A stretch of 16,168 nucleotides of DNA from JBAXLO01 sp037134755 (GCA_037134755.1 JBAXLO010000092.1:1-16168), one strand, 5' to 3'. Shown: positions 8,722-16,125, counted from the first letter of the stretch. Notes: generated by a model from the sequence alone, not told the origin. Numbers and translations: made by a program.

Positions 8722-8753
8722 TTTGGTGATTATATAAATAATGTTTATATTTG
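8722..8753 (+). promoter_or_regulatory. Consensus Bacteroidota promoter for the lipoprotein gene
   Basis: TTTG (8722-8725), a 20-bp spacer and TATATTTG (8746-8753), both exact consensus matches. The start codon lies 22 bases past the -7 element. Confidence 0.75.
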
Positions 8754-8775
8754 CAGCGTTATTTAAAAAAAAGCT

Positions 8776-9513
8776 ATGAAAAAAACAATTCATTATTTAG
8801 TATTATTAGTTATTAGTTTAACTATCATTATGGTATCCTGTTTGAAAGATAAAACAACAGTGATCAATTATGTTCCAGTAACCACTACATTGTCCACAAG
8901 CTTAGCGGGTTTTGGCGCAAACTCCGGTACTCCAACTGGAACAGTTTGGGCAATCCCATCAAACATAAAAGTTGTTGGCAAAATATTAGGAGGAAATCCA
9001 GGGAAAGCTTCTTTCTCCGGAGTTAAAACTCAATCTGCTTGGGCAGTTTATGAAGCTAATTCACCAAAAACCGATTGGATAACTCACGGTACTGGCGAAT
9101 TCGTTAATTTATACATGAAACTGACAAATTCAGGCACAAGCCCTACTACTTTTGTTTTTCCTGCAGGTCTTGTATTTTGTAATACAGGCTCTGATGACAC
9201 AACAGCAGTAGACACTACTCAAACAGGCGTTATCATTGTTTCTGACACAGTGACAGTACCTGTAGGAGATACTGTAAATCTTTGCTTAAAATCTTATTGT
9301 TGCAATTTAACACATCATGCACCTACTTTAAATTCTATTTATAGACCAATAGTAATTAGCAATAACGACCAAATGGTACACTTTATAGGTGCTTTAAAAG
9401 GAAAAACAACTTTAGTAAGTCATGAATCAGATATACAATCGTATATTTGGAAATTTACAGGAGGCACACCGCTTACAACGGATGATTTTGCCACAATTGC
9501 GACGTGGCAATAG
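8776..9513 (+). CDS. Unrecognised lipoprotein
   Basis: 245 residues; I do not recognise the family. The N-terminus has two lysines, a hydrophobic stretch (about 6-20) and Cys22 in MVSC, a plausible if imperfect lipobox, so a lipid anchor in the outer or inner membrane is likely. The mature part is rich in Thr, Ser and Gly and looks like beta structure: VNLYMKLTNSG (about 110-120), FPAGLVF (128-134), then paired strands with VPVGDTVNLC (161-170). A small cysteine/histidine cluster stands out: C135, C170, C175, C176, H180 and H181, in LKSYCCNLTHHAP. This could form disulfides or bind a metal, which is inference. The gene has its own consensus promoter and a terminator (9611-9644), so it is monocistronic and not part of the phosphate locus downstream. 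There is no T9SS sorting domain. Confidence 0.8.
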   Translation: MKKTIHYLVLLVISLTIIMVSCLKDKTTVINYVPVTTTLSTSLAGFGANSGTPTGTVWAIPSNIKVVGKILGGNPGKASFSGVKTQSAWAVYEANSPKTDWITHGTGEFVNLYMKLTNSGTSPTTFVFPAGLVFCNTGSDDTTAVDTTQTGVIIVSDTVTVPVGDTVNLCLKSYCCNLTHHAPTLNSIYRPIVISNNDQMVHFIGALKGKTTLVSHESDIQSYIWKFTGGTPLTTDDFATIATWQ

Positions 9514-9610
9514 CTAACTTTATAAAATAAAAAGATCCATATAACGAAGTTTATAATTTCGCAATAAAAAATTGTTGGGTTTTATATAATAAAAGTAAAT
9601 ACATATTCAA

Positions 9611-9644
9611 AAAAGCCTCTGTCATTAATTTGATAGAGGCTTTT
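9611..9644 (+). terminator. Hairpin terminator after the lipoprotein gene
   Basis: A 14-bp stem (AAAAGCCTCTGTCA at 9611-9624, TGATAGAGGCTTTT at 9631-9644, one G-T wobble) with a 6-nt loop. The T tail is only four bases, but the GC-rich core and position ahead of the next promoter support termination. Confidence 0.8.
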
Positions 9645-9719
9645 GCGTTATTGTAACTCTAGCCTTTTGTTAAGTAATTGTTACGCCTTCCACTTATTAA
9701 TACCTATTTACGCTAATAC

Positions 9720-9759
9720 TTAACAATTAATTAATATAATGTTAATGTTAGCTTAACTG
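9720..9759 (+). promoter_or_regulatory. Candidate PHO box: four 11-bp-spaced TTAA half-sites
   Basis: TTAACAA, TTAATAT, TTAATGT and TTAACTG start at 9720, 9731, 9742 and 9753, each exactly 11 bp apart. PhoB/PhoP-type response regulators bind tandem direct half-sites at this spacing (TGTCA-like in Escherichia coli, TTAACA-like in Bacillus). The last half-site ends 19 bp before the -7 element and so covers the -33 position, which is otherwise not a TTTG match. This arrangement suits activation under phosphate starvation. The assignment is inference from spacing, composition and the genes controlled. Confidence 0.6.
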
Positions 9760-9778
9760 ATTTGTTGAATTTCAGAAC

Positions 9779-9786
9779 TAATTTTG
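9779..9786 (+). promoter_or_regulatory. -7 element of the porin-pstS promoter
   Basis: TAATTTTG matches TAnnTTTG exactly. The -33 position (about 9756-9759) reads ACTG rather than TTTG, as expected of an activator-dependent promoter. Transcription would start near 9793, about 40 bases before the porin ATG. Confidence 0.6.
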
Positions 9787-9834
9787 CCGTGTCAAAAAAT
9801 TAGAAATTAAATTTAATAACAAATAATTAAAAAA

Positions 9835-11244
9835 ATGAAAAAAGTTAGTTTACTGGTTATGGTTTTAAGTTGCATTTTATTTACAACAAAAATAAAAGCA
9901 CAAACAAATGAAGAAACAACAGAAAAAGTAAATACTGTGAAAGATCGCGTTGACGGTATTGACGAAAGATTATCAACAGTAGAAAGTGATCTTTCAAAAT
10001 TAAAAAAGATTAAATTTTCAGGTTATATCTTATCACAATTTGAAAATTATGCTGACAAATCGGTTCAGCCAAATTCTTTTTTCTCAGTAAGAGAAGCGAG
10101 ATTTAAATTAACTTATGAAGCAACTGATGGTGTAAACTTTGTTTTACAACCTGACTTCCAACCTGGTCTTGCAATCAAATCAACTTCTTCGGGACTTAAT
10201 AGTTTTGCACCTAACTTATCTATTAAAGATGCTTATGTACAAGCAAACGATCGTTGGTTAAATATATTCAGTTTATGGGCAGGTAAATTTAACCGTCCTA
10301 ACTACGAAGTAGAACAATCATCGGCAGTAAGAGAAGTACCGGAAAGATCGAGAGTTATTCAGGCCTTATATCCTGGTGAAAGAGGAATGGGTTTTAAATT
10401 GGAAGCTAATCCACAAAATATTCCTTTACATGTACAGTTAGCTATATTAAATGGTTCAGAAGGAATGACAATAAAAGATAGTCTTGGTAACAATTTATCA
10501 TATAACGAAAATAAAGATTTTGACAATTACAAAGATTTTATGGGAAGAGTTACCTATAATCTAAAAGTTAATTCAATGTTAGGTATTGATTTTGGTGTAA
10601 ATGGATATTATGGTAAAGTTGCATCTAAAAGCAAAACTACTTTAAATGGAGATTATACCACAGTGTCAACAGTAAATGTTGGTGATGCAATAAAAAGAAA
10701 TTGGTTTGGAGCAGAAATGCAGGTTTACATTGATTGGTTAGGTGGACTTTCATTAAAAGGTGAATATATGCAAGGACAAAATGCAACAATGGGGAATATT
10801 GGCGGAACAGGTACATATCAGGTTGCTAATTTCCAGAATAACTTCAGAGGTTACTATGCATATTTAATCAAAAACGTAGGAAAAAAGAATCAGTTTGCTT
10901 TCCGTATGGATTATTATGATCCTAATACAGATATTGACGGAACTAATATTGGAGTAAGAAAATATGCAGGTGTTGCCGGTAAAATTGCTTCAAAAACTAG
11001 TGGATCTTCTGATTTAGCTTATACTACATTTAATTTTGCATGGCATTATTATTTTAATGATAATGTAAGACTATCATTAATGTATAGCATTGTTCAAAAT
11101 GAAAAAGTTGCTGTAAATCCTGCTACTAATGCCGGTTATGTTACTGCAAAATATACAAATTATGATGGAACATCAGGTGTAAATGATTACAGCTCTATTT
11201 TCAACCAAAACATTCTTACCTTAAGATTAACAACAAAATTTTAA
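9835..11244 (+). CDS. OprP/OprO-like phosphate-selective outer-membrane porin
   Basis: 469-residue outer-membrane beta-barrel of the phosphate-selective porin O/P family, expected to pass phosphate into the periplasm for PstS. The signal peptide ends at about Ala22 (KIKA|QTNEE). Residues about 24-58 form a short heptad-like coiled coil (VKDRVDGIDERLSTVESDL), often seen ahead of this barrel and probably a trimer or periplasmic spacer. The barrel starts near residue 60 (KFSGYILSQFENY), with family features SVREARFKLTYE (84-95), AGKFNRPNYE (149-158) and PERSRVIQALYPGERGMGF (169-187). The last strand ends in Leu-Arg-Leu-Thr-Thr-Lys-Phe, a normal BAM recognition signal with a C-terminal aromatic residue. 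It is the first gene of the locus, behind the candidate PHO box, and only 40 bases separate it from pstS without a terminator, so the two are probably co-transcribed. Anion selectivity is inferred from family and context. Confidence 0.9.
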   Translation: MKKVSLLVMVLSCILFTTKIKAQTNEETTEKVNTVKDRVDGIDERLSTVESDLSKLKKIKFSGYILSQFENYADKSVQPNSFFSVREARFKLTYEATDGVNFVLQPDFQPGLAIKSTSSGLNSFAPNLSIKDAYVQANDRWLNIFSLWAGKFNRPNYEVEQSSAVREVPERSRVIQALYPGERGMGFKLEANPQNIPLHVQLAILNGSEGMTIKDSLGNNLSYNENKDFDNYKDFMGRVTYNLKVNSMLGIDFGVNGYYGKVASKSKTTLNGDYTTVSTVNVGDAIKRNWFGAEMQVYIDWLGGLSLKGEYMQGQNATMGNIGGTGTYQVANFQNNFRGYYAYLIKNVGKKNQFAFRMDYYDPNTDIDGTNIGVRKYAGVAGKIASKTSGSSDLAYTTFNFAWHYYFNDNVRLSLMYSIVQNEKVAVNPATNAGYVTAKYTNYDGTSGVNDYSSIFNQNILTLRLTTKF

Positions 11245-11284
11245 TTAATAAAATAATTTAAAAAACATTTAATAATATAATATA

Positions 11285-12127
11285 ATGAAAAAAATAAATT
11301 TAAAGAAATTAGCAACAATACTATCAGTATTAGTTGCAATGATTATAACCTTCTCTTTTATGGCTCCAACCCGTATTACTGTAAAAGGATCAGATACTAT
11401 GGTAATCCTTTCACAAAAGTGGGCAGAAGTTTATATGAAACAAAATCCTAACACAAATATCCAAGTTACAGGTGGTGGTTCAGGAACAGGTGTTTCTGCT
11501 TTAATAAACGGTTCAACTGATATTTGTAACTCAAGTAGAAAGATGAGTCAATCAGAAATCAATAAACTTAAAGAAAGATATAATACTTTAGGTGTTGAAA
11601 TTCCATGTGCTAAAGATGGTATCACAATTTACGCAAGTACATCTAATAAAGTAAGTGAACTAACAATAAAACAACTTAGCTTGATTTTTTCAGGTAAAAT
11701 AAAAAACTGGAAAGATGTAGGTGGTGCTGATGCAGAGATTAAACTATACGGTCGTGAAAATAGTTCAGGAACTTATGTTTTCTTTAAAGAAGCTGTAGTT
11801 AAAGCTGACTATGCTCCAAGCTGTCAAACTCTTCCTGGAACTGCTGCAGTTGTTAATGCAGTTAAAAAAGATGCTTTAGGAATTGGTTACGGTGGTGCTG
11901 CTTATGCTGCCGGAATTAAAATCATTAAAGTAAAAAAGGATGACAAAAGTACTGCTTACGAAGCAACAGCAGAAACAATTAAAAGTGGTCAATATCCTAT
12001 TACCCGATACTTATATATGTATGTAAGAAATAGACCAACTGGTGAAATGAAGAAATTTATTGATTGGACATTAAGTGCAGACGGACAAAAATATGTAACT
12101 GAAATTGGTTACTTTCCAGTTAGATAA
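11285..12127 (+). CDS. pstS: Phosphate-binding protein PstS
   Basis: 280-residue periplasmic phosphate-binding protein of the PstS family (PBP-like fold). An N-terminal hydrophobic stretch (about 10-26) acts as signal peptide. Phosphate-contacting segments are visible: KGSDTM (34-39), GGGSGTG (63-69), NSSRKM (82-87), D111 and RENSSGTY (157-163), followed by a GIGYGG strand. It would deliver phosphate to PstC-PstA. The length is that of the shorter PstS form, lacking the extra segments of the Escherichia coli protein. It shares a transcript with the porin upstream. A strong hairpin just past the stop codon separates it from pstC, so PstS is probably made in excess over the permease, as the stoichiometry of binding-protein transporters requires. 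Close sequence relatives serve other oxyanions, but the neighbouring pst genes and phoU settle the call. Confidence 0.95.
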   Translation: MKKINLKKLATILSVLVAMIITFSFMAPTRITVKGSDTMVILSQKWAEVYMKQNPNTNIQVTGGGSGTGVSALINGSTDICNSSRKMSQSEINKLKERYNTLGVEIPCAKDGITIYASTSNKVSELTIKQLSLIFSGKIKNWKDVGGADAEIKLYGRENSSGTYVFFKEAVVKADYAPSCQTLPGTAAVVNAVKKDALGIGYGGAAYAAGIKIIKVKKDDKSTAYEATAETIKSGQYPITRYLYMYVRNRPTGEMKKFIDWTLSADGQKYVTEIGYFPVR

Positions 12128-12148
12128 TTTAAATAAATAAAAATAATG

Positions 12149-12198
12149 AAATCAGGAGATGTTAATTGAAATAATGTCTCCTGATTTTCTCTTTTTTT
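12149..12198 (+). terminator. Terminator or attenuating hairpin between pstS and pstC
   Basis: A perfect 11-bp inverted repeat (AAATCAGGAGA at 12149-12159, TCTCCTGATTT at 12177-12187) with a 17-nt loop, followed by TTTT and a run of seven T at 12192-12198. It sits 21 bases after the pstS stop. No consensus TAnnTTTG promoter is visible between it and pstC, so partial read-through is the simplest source of pstCAB mRNA. Confidence 0.8.
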
Positions 12199-12222
12199 AA
12201 TAATTACTTGAATTAAAAACCT

Positions 12223-13596
12223 ATGAGTTTATTTAAAAAGAAGACAATACCCCAACAGACTACAGGTATTTCTTTTACTAAAAAGAAAATACGCTGGGAT
12301 GATTTCTTTGCCGAAAAGATTATAAAAGGTGTTGCTTTCTTATCAATTGCTATCATTGTTTTAATCTTTTTCTTTGTCTTTAGAGAAGCTTTGCCAATTT
12401 TTTCATCTAATTCTTCACCCGAAAAAGCTAAAAAAGATACTACAATAGTTGCAACTAATACTCCTGTTGCAAATGCAGATAAACAGGAAACTTATGGAGC
12501 AGAAAATAATTCTTCAACTCCAAAACAAGAAACCTACGGGACAGAAACAAAGGACAATACTCCTAAACAAGAGCAATACGGAGTTCAGACTAATGATGAG
12601 CCAAAACAGGAACCAAAAGAAGTAAAAAAAGCAAAATCTGCTCCAAAACAAGAGCAATATGGAGTGCAAACTAACGATGAACCTAAGCAGGAACAATATG
12701 GGGTTACTACAGAAGAACCACAGAAACAAGAGCAATATGGAGTTGAAACCGCAGTAGATACAAGCAATAAAATAGCTAATAAAGAAACTATTCCTGAGAA
12801 TCCTCCCGAAGGTAAGATTACTGAAGATAATAATAACAATGCTCTGGCTACATTAAAGTCTAAAGACTGGCAGCCGGTGTCTGATAATCCACGCTATGGA
12901 ATTCTTCCATTAATAATAGGCACTCTTAAAGTTACTTTGATTTCAATCCTTTTTGCCGGGCCGTTGGCTATCATGGCTGCTTTATATACAGCTGTTTTTG
13001 CTAATAAACGCATGAAAGAAATTATTAAGCCGGCTATCGAAATGTTGGCAGGTTTTCCTTCGGTTGTTATCGGTTTTTTTGCTTTAATGGTAATTGCTTC
13101 TGTGTTGCAAAGTGTTTTCCACTACAGTTATAGGTTAAATGCCTTCGTTGGAGGTATAGCTATGGGCTTGGCTGCAATTCCTGTCATTTTTACTATTGCC
13201 GAAGATGCCATTACTTCAGTTCCCAGAACATATTATGAAGCTAGCTTAGCCTTGGGTGCCAGTAAATGGCAAACAGCCTTTTTTGTTATGCTACCTGCCG
13301 CAACTCCCGGAATTTTTGCTGCTATTTTATTAGGTATTGGCAGAGTTTTTGGAGAAACCATGATTGCTTTGATGGCAACTGGTAATGCTGCCTTAATGGG
13401 GCTTAATCCTTTTGAATCTGTAAGAACTCTGGCTGCTACGATAGGTGCCGAAATGGCTGAGGTTGTTTTTGGTGATACTCATTATAATGTGTTGTTCCTT
13501 ATCGGTTCAATGCTATTTATATTCACATTTGCTTTGAATGCAATTGCCGAATTTTATGTTAAAGGTCGTTTACTTAAAAGAATTCAAGGGAAATGA
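12223..13596 (+). CDS. pstC: Phosphate ABC transporter permease PstC with repeat-bearing periplasmic insert
   Basis: 457-residue inner-membrane permease, about 140 residues longer than Escherichia coli PstC (319). Transmembrane segment 1 is about 36-57 (GVAFLSIAIIVLIFFFVF). Residues about 60-215 form a hydrophilic, Lys/Gln/Glu-rich loop, predicted periplasmic, with seven spaced KQEQYG-like repeats. The normal permease core resumes at about 222 (NPRYGILPLIIGTLKVT) with about five further membrane helices, the LAGFPSVVIG segment (275-284) and the ABC-coupling EAA loop (about 339-360: EASLALGASKWQTAFFVMLPAA). It pairs with PstA to form the phosphate channel driven by PstB. The start ATG precedes a lysine-rich cytoplasmic N-terminus. 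The stop codon overlaps the pstA start by four bases. The insert is in frame, shows no frameshift and leaves the core intact. Confidence 0.93.
   Translation: MSLFKKKTIPQQTTGISFTKKKIRWDDFFAEKIIKGVAFLSIAIIVLIFFFVFREALPIFSSNSSPEKAKKDTTIVATNTPVANADKQETYGAENNSSTPKQETYGTETKDNTPKQEQYGVQTNDEPKQEPKEVKKAKSAPKQEQYGVQTNDEPKQEQYGVTTEEPQKQEQYGVETAVDTSNKIANKETIPENPPEGKITEDNNNNALATLKSKDWQPVSDNPRYGILPLIIGTLKVTLISILFAGPLAIMAALYTAVFANKRMKEIIKPAIEMLAGFPSVVIGFFALMVIASVLQSVFHYSYRLNAFVGGIAMGLAAIPVIFTIAEDAITSVPRTYYEASLALGASKWQTAFFVMLPAATPGIFAAILLGIGRVFGETMIALMATGNAALMGLNPFESVRTLAATIGAEMAEVVFGDTHYNVLFLIGSMLFIFTFALNAIAEFYVKGRLLKRIQGK
12481..12741 (+). repeat. Seven in-frame KQEQYG-type repeats inside pstC
   Basis: Units start at PstC residues 87, 101, 115, 128, 142, 155 and 168, that is every 13-14 residues. 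Six read KQE(T/Q)YG; the one at 128 is degenerate (KQEPKE). Codons differ between units, so the array is regular at protein level rather than a simple DNA tandem repeat. Confidence 0.92.
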
Positions 13597-14501
13597 TAAA
13601 AACTAAAAAAATAGATATTAAAGGTTTCGTAATTGAAGGATTAACGCTTTCATCTGCTTTATTTATCATAGCAATCATAATCTTTATGCTTGTAGTGATA
13701 ATTAATGGTGGTAAAAGTGCTTTTTCATGGGAATTTATTTCTTCTTTCCCTAAAGAAGGCATGACAAAAGGAGGTATATTTCCGGCTATCTATGGCACTG
13801 CATTATTAGTGGTAATCATGGCAATAGCAGCGGTTCCTTTCGGAGTTATCACAGCAATTTATCTTACAGAGTATGCAAAAGAGAATTCTTTTATTGCTCG
13901 CTCTATTCGTTTTGCTGTAAGAACGCTTGCAGTTATTCCTTCCATTATATTTGGCTTGTTTGGCTTAGGATTCTTCATAAAATTTGTTGGTGTAAAGTTG
14001 GATAATGTCTTTTTAGGAGGTGCTTTAAAATGGGGGCAACCAAATATTCTTTGGGCGAGCTTAACGATGGCATTGTTGACTTTACCCGTAGTTATTGTGT
14101 CTGTTGAAGAAGCATTAAAGACTATTCCGCGCGAATTGCGTGAAGCAAGTTTAGCTTTAGGTGCTACTAAGTGGCAAACTATACGTAGAGTTGTTATTCC
14201 TGGATCTTTATCGGGGATATTAACGGGTACAATTCTGGCAGTTAGCCGTGGTGCAGGCGAAGTGGCTCCAATACTTTTTACAGGGGCTGCATATTATTTA
14301 GCAACGCTTCCGCATGCCTTAAGCGACCAATTTATGGTTTTAGGATACCATATTTATGTAATGACTACCCAATCTGCAAATGTTGATCAAACACTTCCTA
14401 TACAGTTCGGTACAACCTGCGTTTTGTTATTGCTAACATTTACCCTTAACATATTTGCTATAATTTTAAGATATAGAATTCGTAAAAAGAAAATAAACTA
14501 G
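13593..14501 (+). CDS. pstA: Phosphate ABC transporter permease PstA
   Basis: 302-residue inner-membrane permease, close to the usual length (Escherichia coli 296). About six hydrophobic segments are visible: about 18-38, 68-92, 108-132, 150-172, 205-230 and 273-292. The ABC-coupling EAA loop is at about 173-208 (EEALKTIPRELREASLALGATKWQ). The family segment GTILAVSRGAGEVAPILFTG (212-231) is present; its Arg and Glu lie in the transport path. It pairs with PstC. The ATG is embedded in the pstC stop (ATGA), indicating translational coupling, and pstB follows after two bases. Unlike PstC it has no insert. Confidence 0.95.
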   Translation: MIKTKKIDIKGFVIEGLTLSSALFIIAIIIFMLVVIINGGKSAFSWEFISSFPKEGMTKGGIFPAIYGTALLVVIMAIAAVPFGVITAIYLTEYAKENSFIARSIRFAVRTLAVIPSIIFGLFGLGFFIKFVGVKLDNVFLGGALKWGQPNILWASLTMALLTLPVVIVSVEEALKTIPRELREASLALGATKWQTIRRVVIPGSLSGILTGTILAVSRGAGEVAPILFTGAAYYLATLPHALSDQFMVLGYHIYVMTTQSANVDQTLPIQFGTTCVLLLLTFTLNIFAIILRYRIRKKKIN

Positions 14502-14503
14502 AA

Positions 14504-15262
14504 ATGATACATTCAAAAATAAATACAGAGAGTTTATATTTATATTATGGAAGTAAAATGGCTTTGAATAATATTTCATTAGCCATTCCTGAGAAAAAAG
14601 TTACAGCATTCATAGGTCCTTCAGGTTGCGGAAAATCAACTTATTTGAGGACTCTCAATAGAATGAATGATTTGATAGATTCAGTTAAAATTGAAGGTAA
14701 TATTACTATTGATGGCATTAATATTTATGATAAGAATATTGATGTGGTAAATTTGCGTAAAAAAGTGGGCATGGTTTTCCAGAAATCAAATCCTTTTGCA
14801 AAATCTATCTTCGAAAACGTTGCTTATGGTCCTCGAATCAATGGTATTAATGATAAAAAAGAATTAACTGAGATTGTTGAACAAGCTTTGCAGAATGCTG
14901 CAATATGGGACGAAGTTAAAGATAGGATGCACGATTCTGCCCTTGGTTTGTCGGGTGGACAGCAACAGCGTCTGTGCATTGCGCGTACTTTGGCTGTTAA
15001 TCCCGAAATTATCCTGATGGATGAGCCTGCAAGTGCTTTGGACCCTCTTTCTACTTCTAAAATTGAAGAATTAATAGTGCAGCTCAAAGAAAATTACACC
15101 ATAGTTATTGTTACACATAATATGCAACAAGCTGCACGTGTGAGCGATTTAACTGCTTTTTTCTATTTAGGTGAGTTAATTGAATTTGATAAAACCAAGA
15201 AAATATTTACTAATCCTGAAAAGAAACAGACCGAAGATTATATTACAGGTCGTTTTGGTTGA
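14504..15262 (+). CDS. pstB: Phosphate ABC transporter ATP-binding protein PstB
   Basis: 252-residue cytoplasmic ATPase that powers the PstCA channel; normal length (Escherichia coli 257). All ABC motifs are intact: Walker A GPSGCGKST (38-46), Q-loop Gln93 in VFQKSNPF, signature LSGGQQQR (149-156), Walker B ILMDEP (170-175) with catalytic Glu174, D-loop SALD (177-180) and switch His205 in THN. NRMNDLI after Walker A is typical of PstB. It begins two bases after the pstA stop, so translation is probably coupled. PstB is also thought to take part in PHO signalling together with PhoU. Confidence 0.97.
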   Translation: MIHSKINTESLYLYYGSKMALNNISLAIPEKKVTAFIGPSGCGKSTYLRTLNRMNDLIDSVKIEGNITIDGINIYDKNIDVVNLRKKVGMVFQKSNPFAKSIFENVAYGPRINGINDKKELTEIVEQALQNAAIWDEVKDRMHDSALGLSGGQQQRLCIARTLAVNPEIILMDEPASALDPLSTSKIEELIVQLKENYTIVIVTHNMQQAARVSDLTAFFYLGELIEFDKTKKIFTNPEKKQTEDYITGRFG

Positions 15263-15303
15263 TATTTTATATTTATTTATATTAATGATAAGAGTTTTAT
15301 ATT

Positions 15304-15311
15304 TAATTTTG
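15304..15311 (+). promoter_or_regulatory. Possible -7 element ahead of phoU
   Basis: TAATTTTG matches TAnnTTTG exactly and lies 29 bases before the phoU ATG, but no TTTG-like -33 is found 19-21 bases upstream. It may be a weak internal promoter, or chance in AT-rich DNA; phoU is more simply read as the end of the pst transcript. Confidence 0.3.
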
Positions 15312-15340
15312 CAAATTATTTAAATTAGGATTTAAAAATA

Positions 15341-16054
15341 ATGGAAAAACATAGGATTTTTGATACAGAACTGGAAAAGTTAACCAGAAAAGTTACACAA
15401 ATGTGTGAGCTTGTAAATCAACAAGTGGATAACACTTTACATGCGCTTTTGAATTGTGATAATGTACTAGCTAATCAAATTATTGAGAACGATGTGCTGG
15501 TGGATAAATTGGATGTAAAAATCGACAAATTGTGCCAGAATATATTTGCGTTGCAGCAGCCTGTTGCATCTGATTTAAGGTTTATTCTTTCTTCTTTGAA
15601 AATTAATAATGATTTGGAACGTACCGGCGACCATGCTGTTAGTATTGCCAAAAGGATAGAAGCTATTGCAGATTATCCTGATATTTTAGAAGAATTAGGC
15701 ATCCCTGTTGTTTGCGAAGCTACTACTTTGTTATTTAAAGATGTAGTTAGTTTGGTTAAATCTCATAATATGGTTTTTTCAATAGATATTTTTAATAATG
15801 CTGCTGAAATTAAAGAGAAATGCCATGAAATTTCTGAAAAGATACTCGATGAGATGATGCATAAGACAGAGGTGATTGTGGTGGCTACAAATATCATGGT
15901 TATTGTTAACCTAATTGAGCGTATTGCAAGTTATTCCACTAATATCGCCGAGTCAATTGTGTTTGTAGTCGAAGGTAAGATTGTGAAGCATAAGAAGAAA
16001 TTTTATGATTCGTTAAATGAAACTGAAGAGGAAAATACTACAGAAACGGAATAA
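15341..16054 (+). CDS. phoU: Phosphate signalling protein PhoU
   Basis: 237-residue cytoplasmic protein of two PhoU three-helix domains (about 10-110 and 120-215); normal length. PhoU damps PHO-regulon signalling and PstSCAB activity when phosphate is ample. The first metal-binding motif is canonical (NNDLERTGDHAVSIAKR, 89-105, with E93, D97 and H98). In the second (LIERIASYSTNIAE, 191-204) the usual GDH is replaced by ASY, so the acidic ligand is missing. The tail (226-237) is Glu/Thr-rich. The gene lies 78 bases after pstB with no terminator between. TTAGGA 15-10 bases before the ATG is a weak candidate ribosome-binding site. No convincing terminator follows; 16063-16101 is AT-rich with a repeated AATTAATAATT. 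Confidence 0.94.
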   Translation: MEKHRIFDTELEKLTRKVTQMCELVNQQVDNTLHALLNCDNVLANQIIENDVLVDKLDVKIDKLCQNIFALQQPVASDLRFILSSLKINNDLERTGDHAVSIAKRIEAIADYPDILEELGIPVVCEATTLLFKDVVSLVKSHNMVFSIDIFNNAAEIKEKCHEISEKILDEMMHKTEVIVVATNIMVIVNLIERIASYSTNIAESIVFVVEGKIVKHKKKFYDSLNETEEENTTETE

Positions 16055-16125
16055 TTGAAGTCAATTAATAATTACTAATTAAAAATTAATAATTGTAATT
16101 GTTTTTAAATATGAACCATTTACCA

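Larger units (their letters stand above)
8444..8775. other. Intergenic region before the lipoprotein gene
   Basis: 332 bp with the terminator at 8464-8498 and the promoter at 8722-8753. The remainder (about 8500-8720) is AT-rich and shows no reading frame, repeat or strong hairpin. Confidence 0.6.
9514..9834. other. Intergenic region between lipoprotein gene and phosphate locus
   Basis: 321 bp. It holds the terminator at 9611-9644, the candidate PHO box at 9720-9759 and the -7 element at 9779-9786. Positions 9514-9600 show no gene. TTAAG/TTACG (9670 and 9681) and TTAAT/TTACG (9697 and 9708) are also 11 bp apart and may be weaker half-sites. Confidence 0.6.

Noticed and set aside
9540..9561. 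Sequence resembling half of a loxP site (TATAACGAAGTTTATA followed by ATTTCG).
   Set aside because: Only one arm is similar and it carries an extra base; the second arm is not a proper inverted copy, and no recombinase or phage gene is nearby. Chance similarity in AT-rich DNA.
12514..12839. Open frames on the minus strand within pstC giving repetitive Cys/Ser/Phe-rich peptides.
   Set aside because: They are antisense readings of the KQEQYG repeat array, with no promoter, start context or protein-like composition.
16063..16101. AT-rich repeated AATTAATAATT segment after phoU as a terminator.
   Set aside because: It makes only a short imperfect stem of A-T pairs without a GC core; the following TTTTT run alone is not enough to call a terminator.
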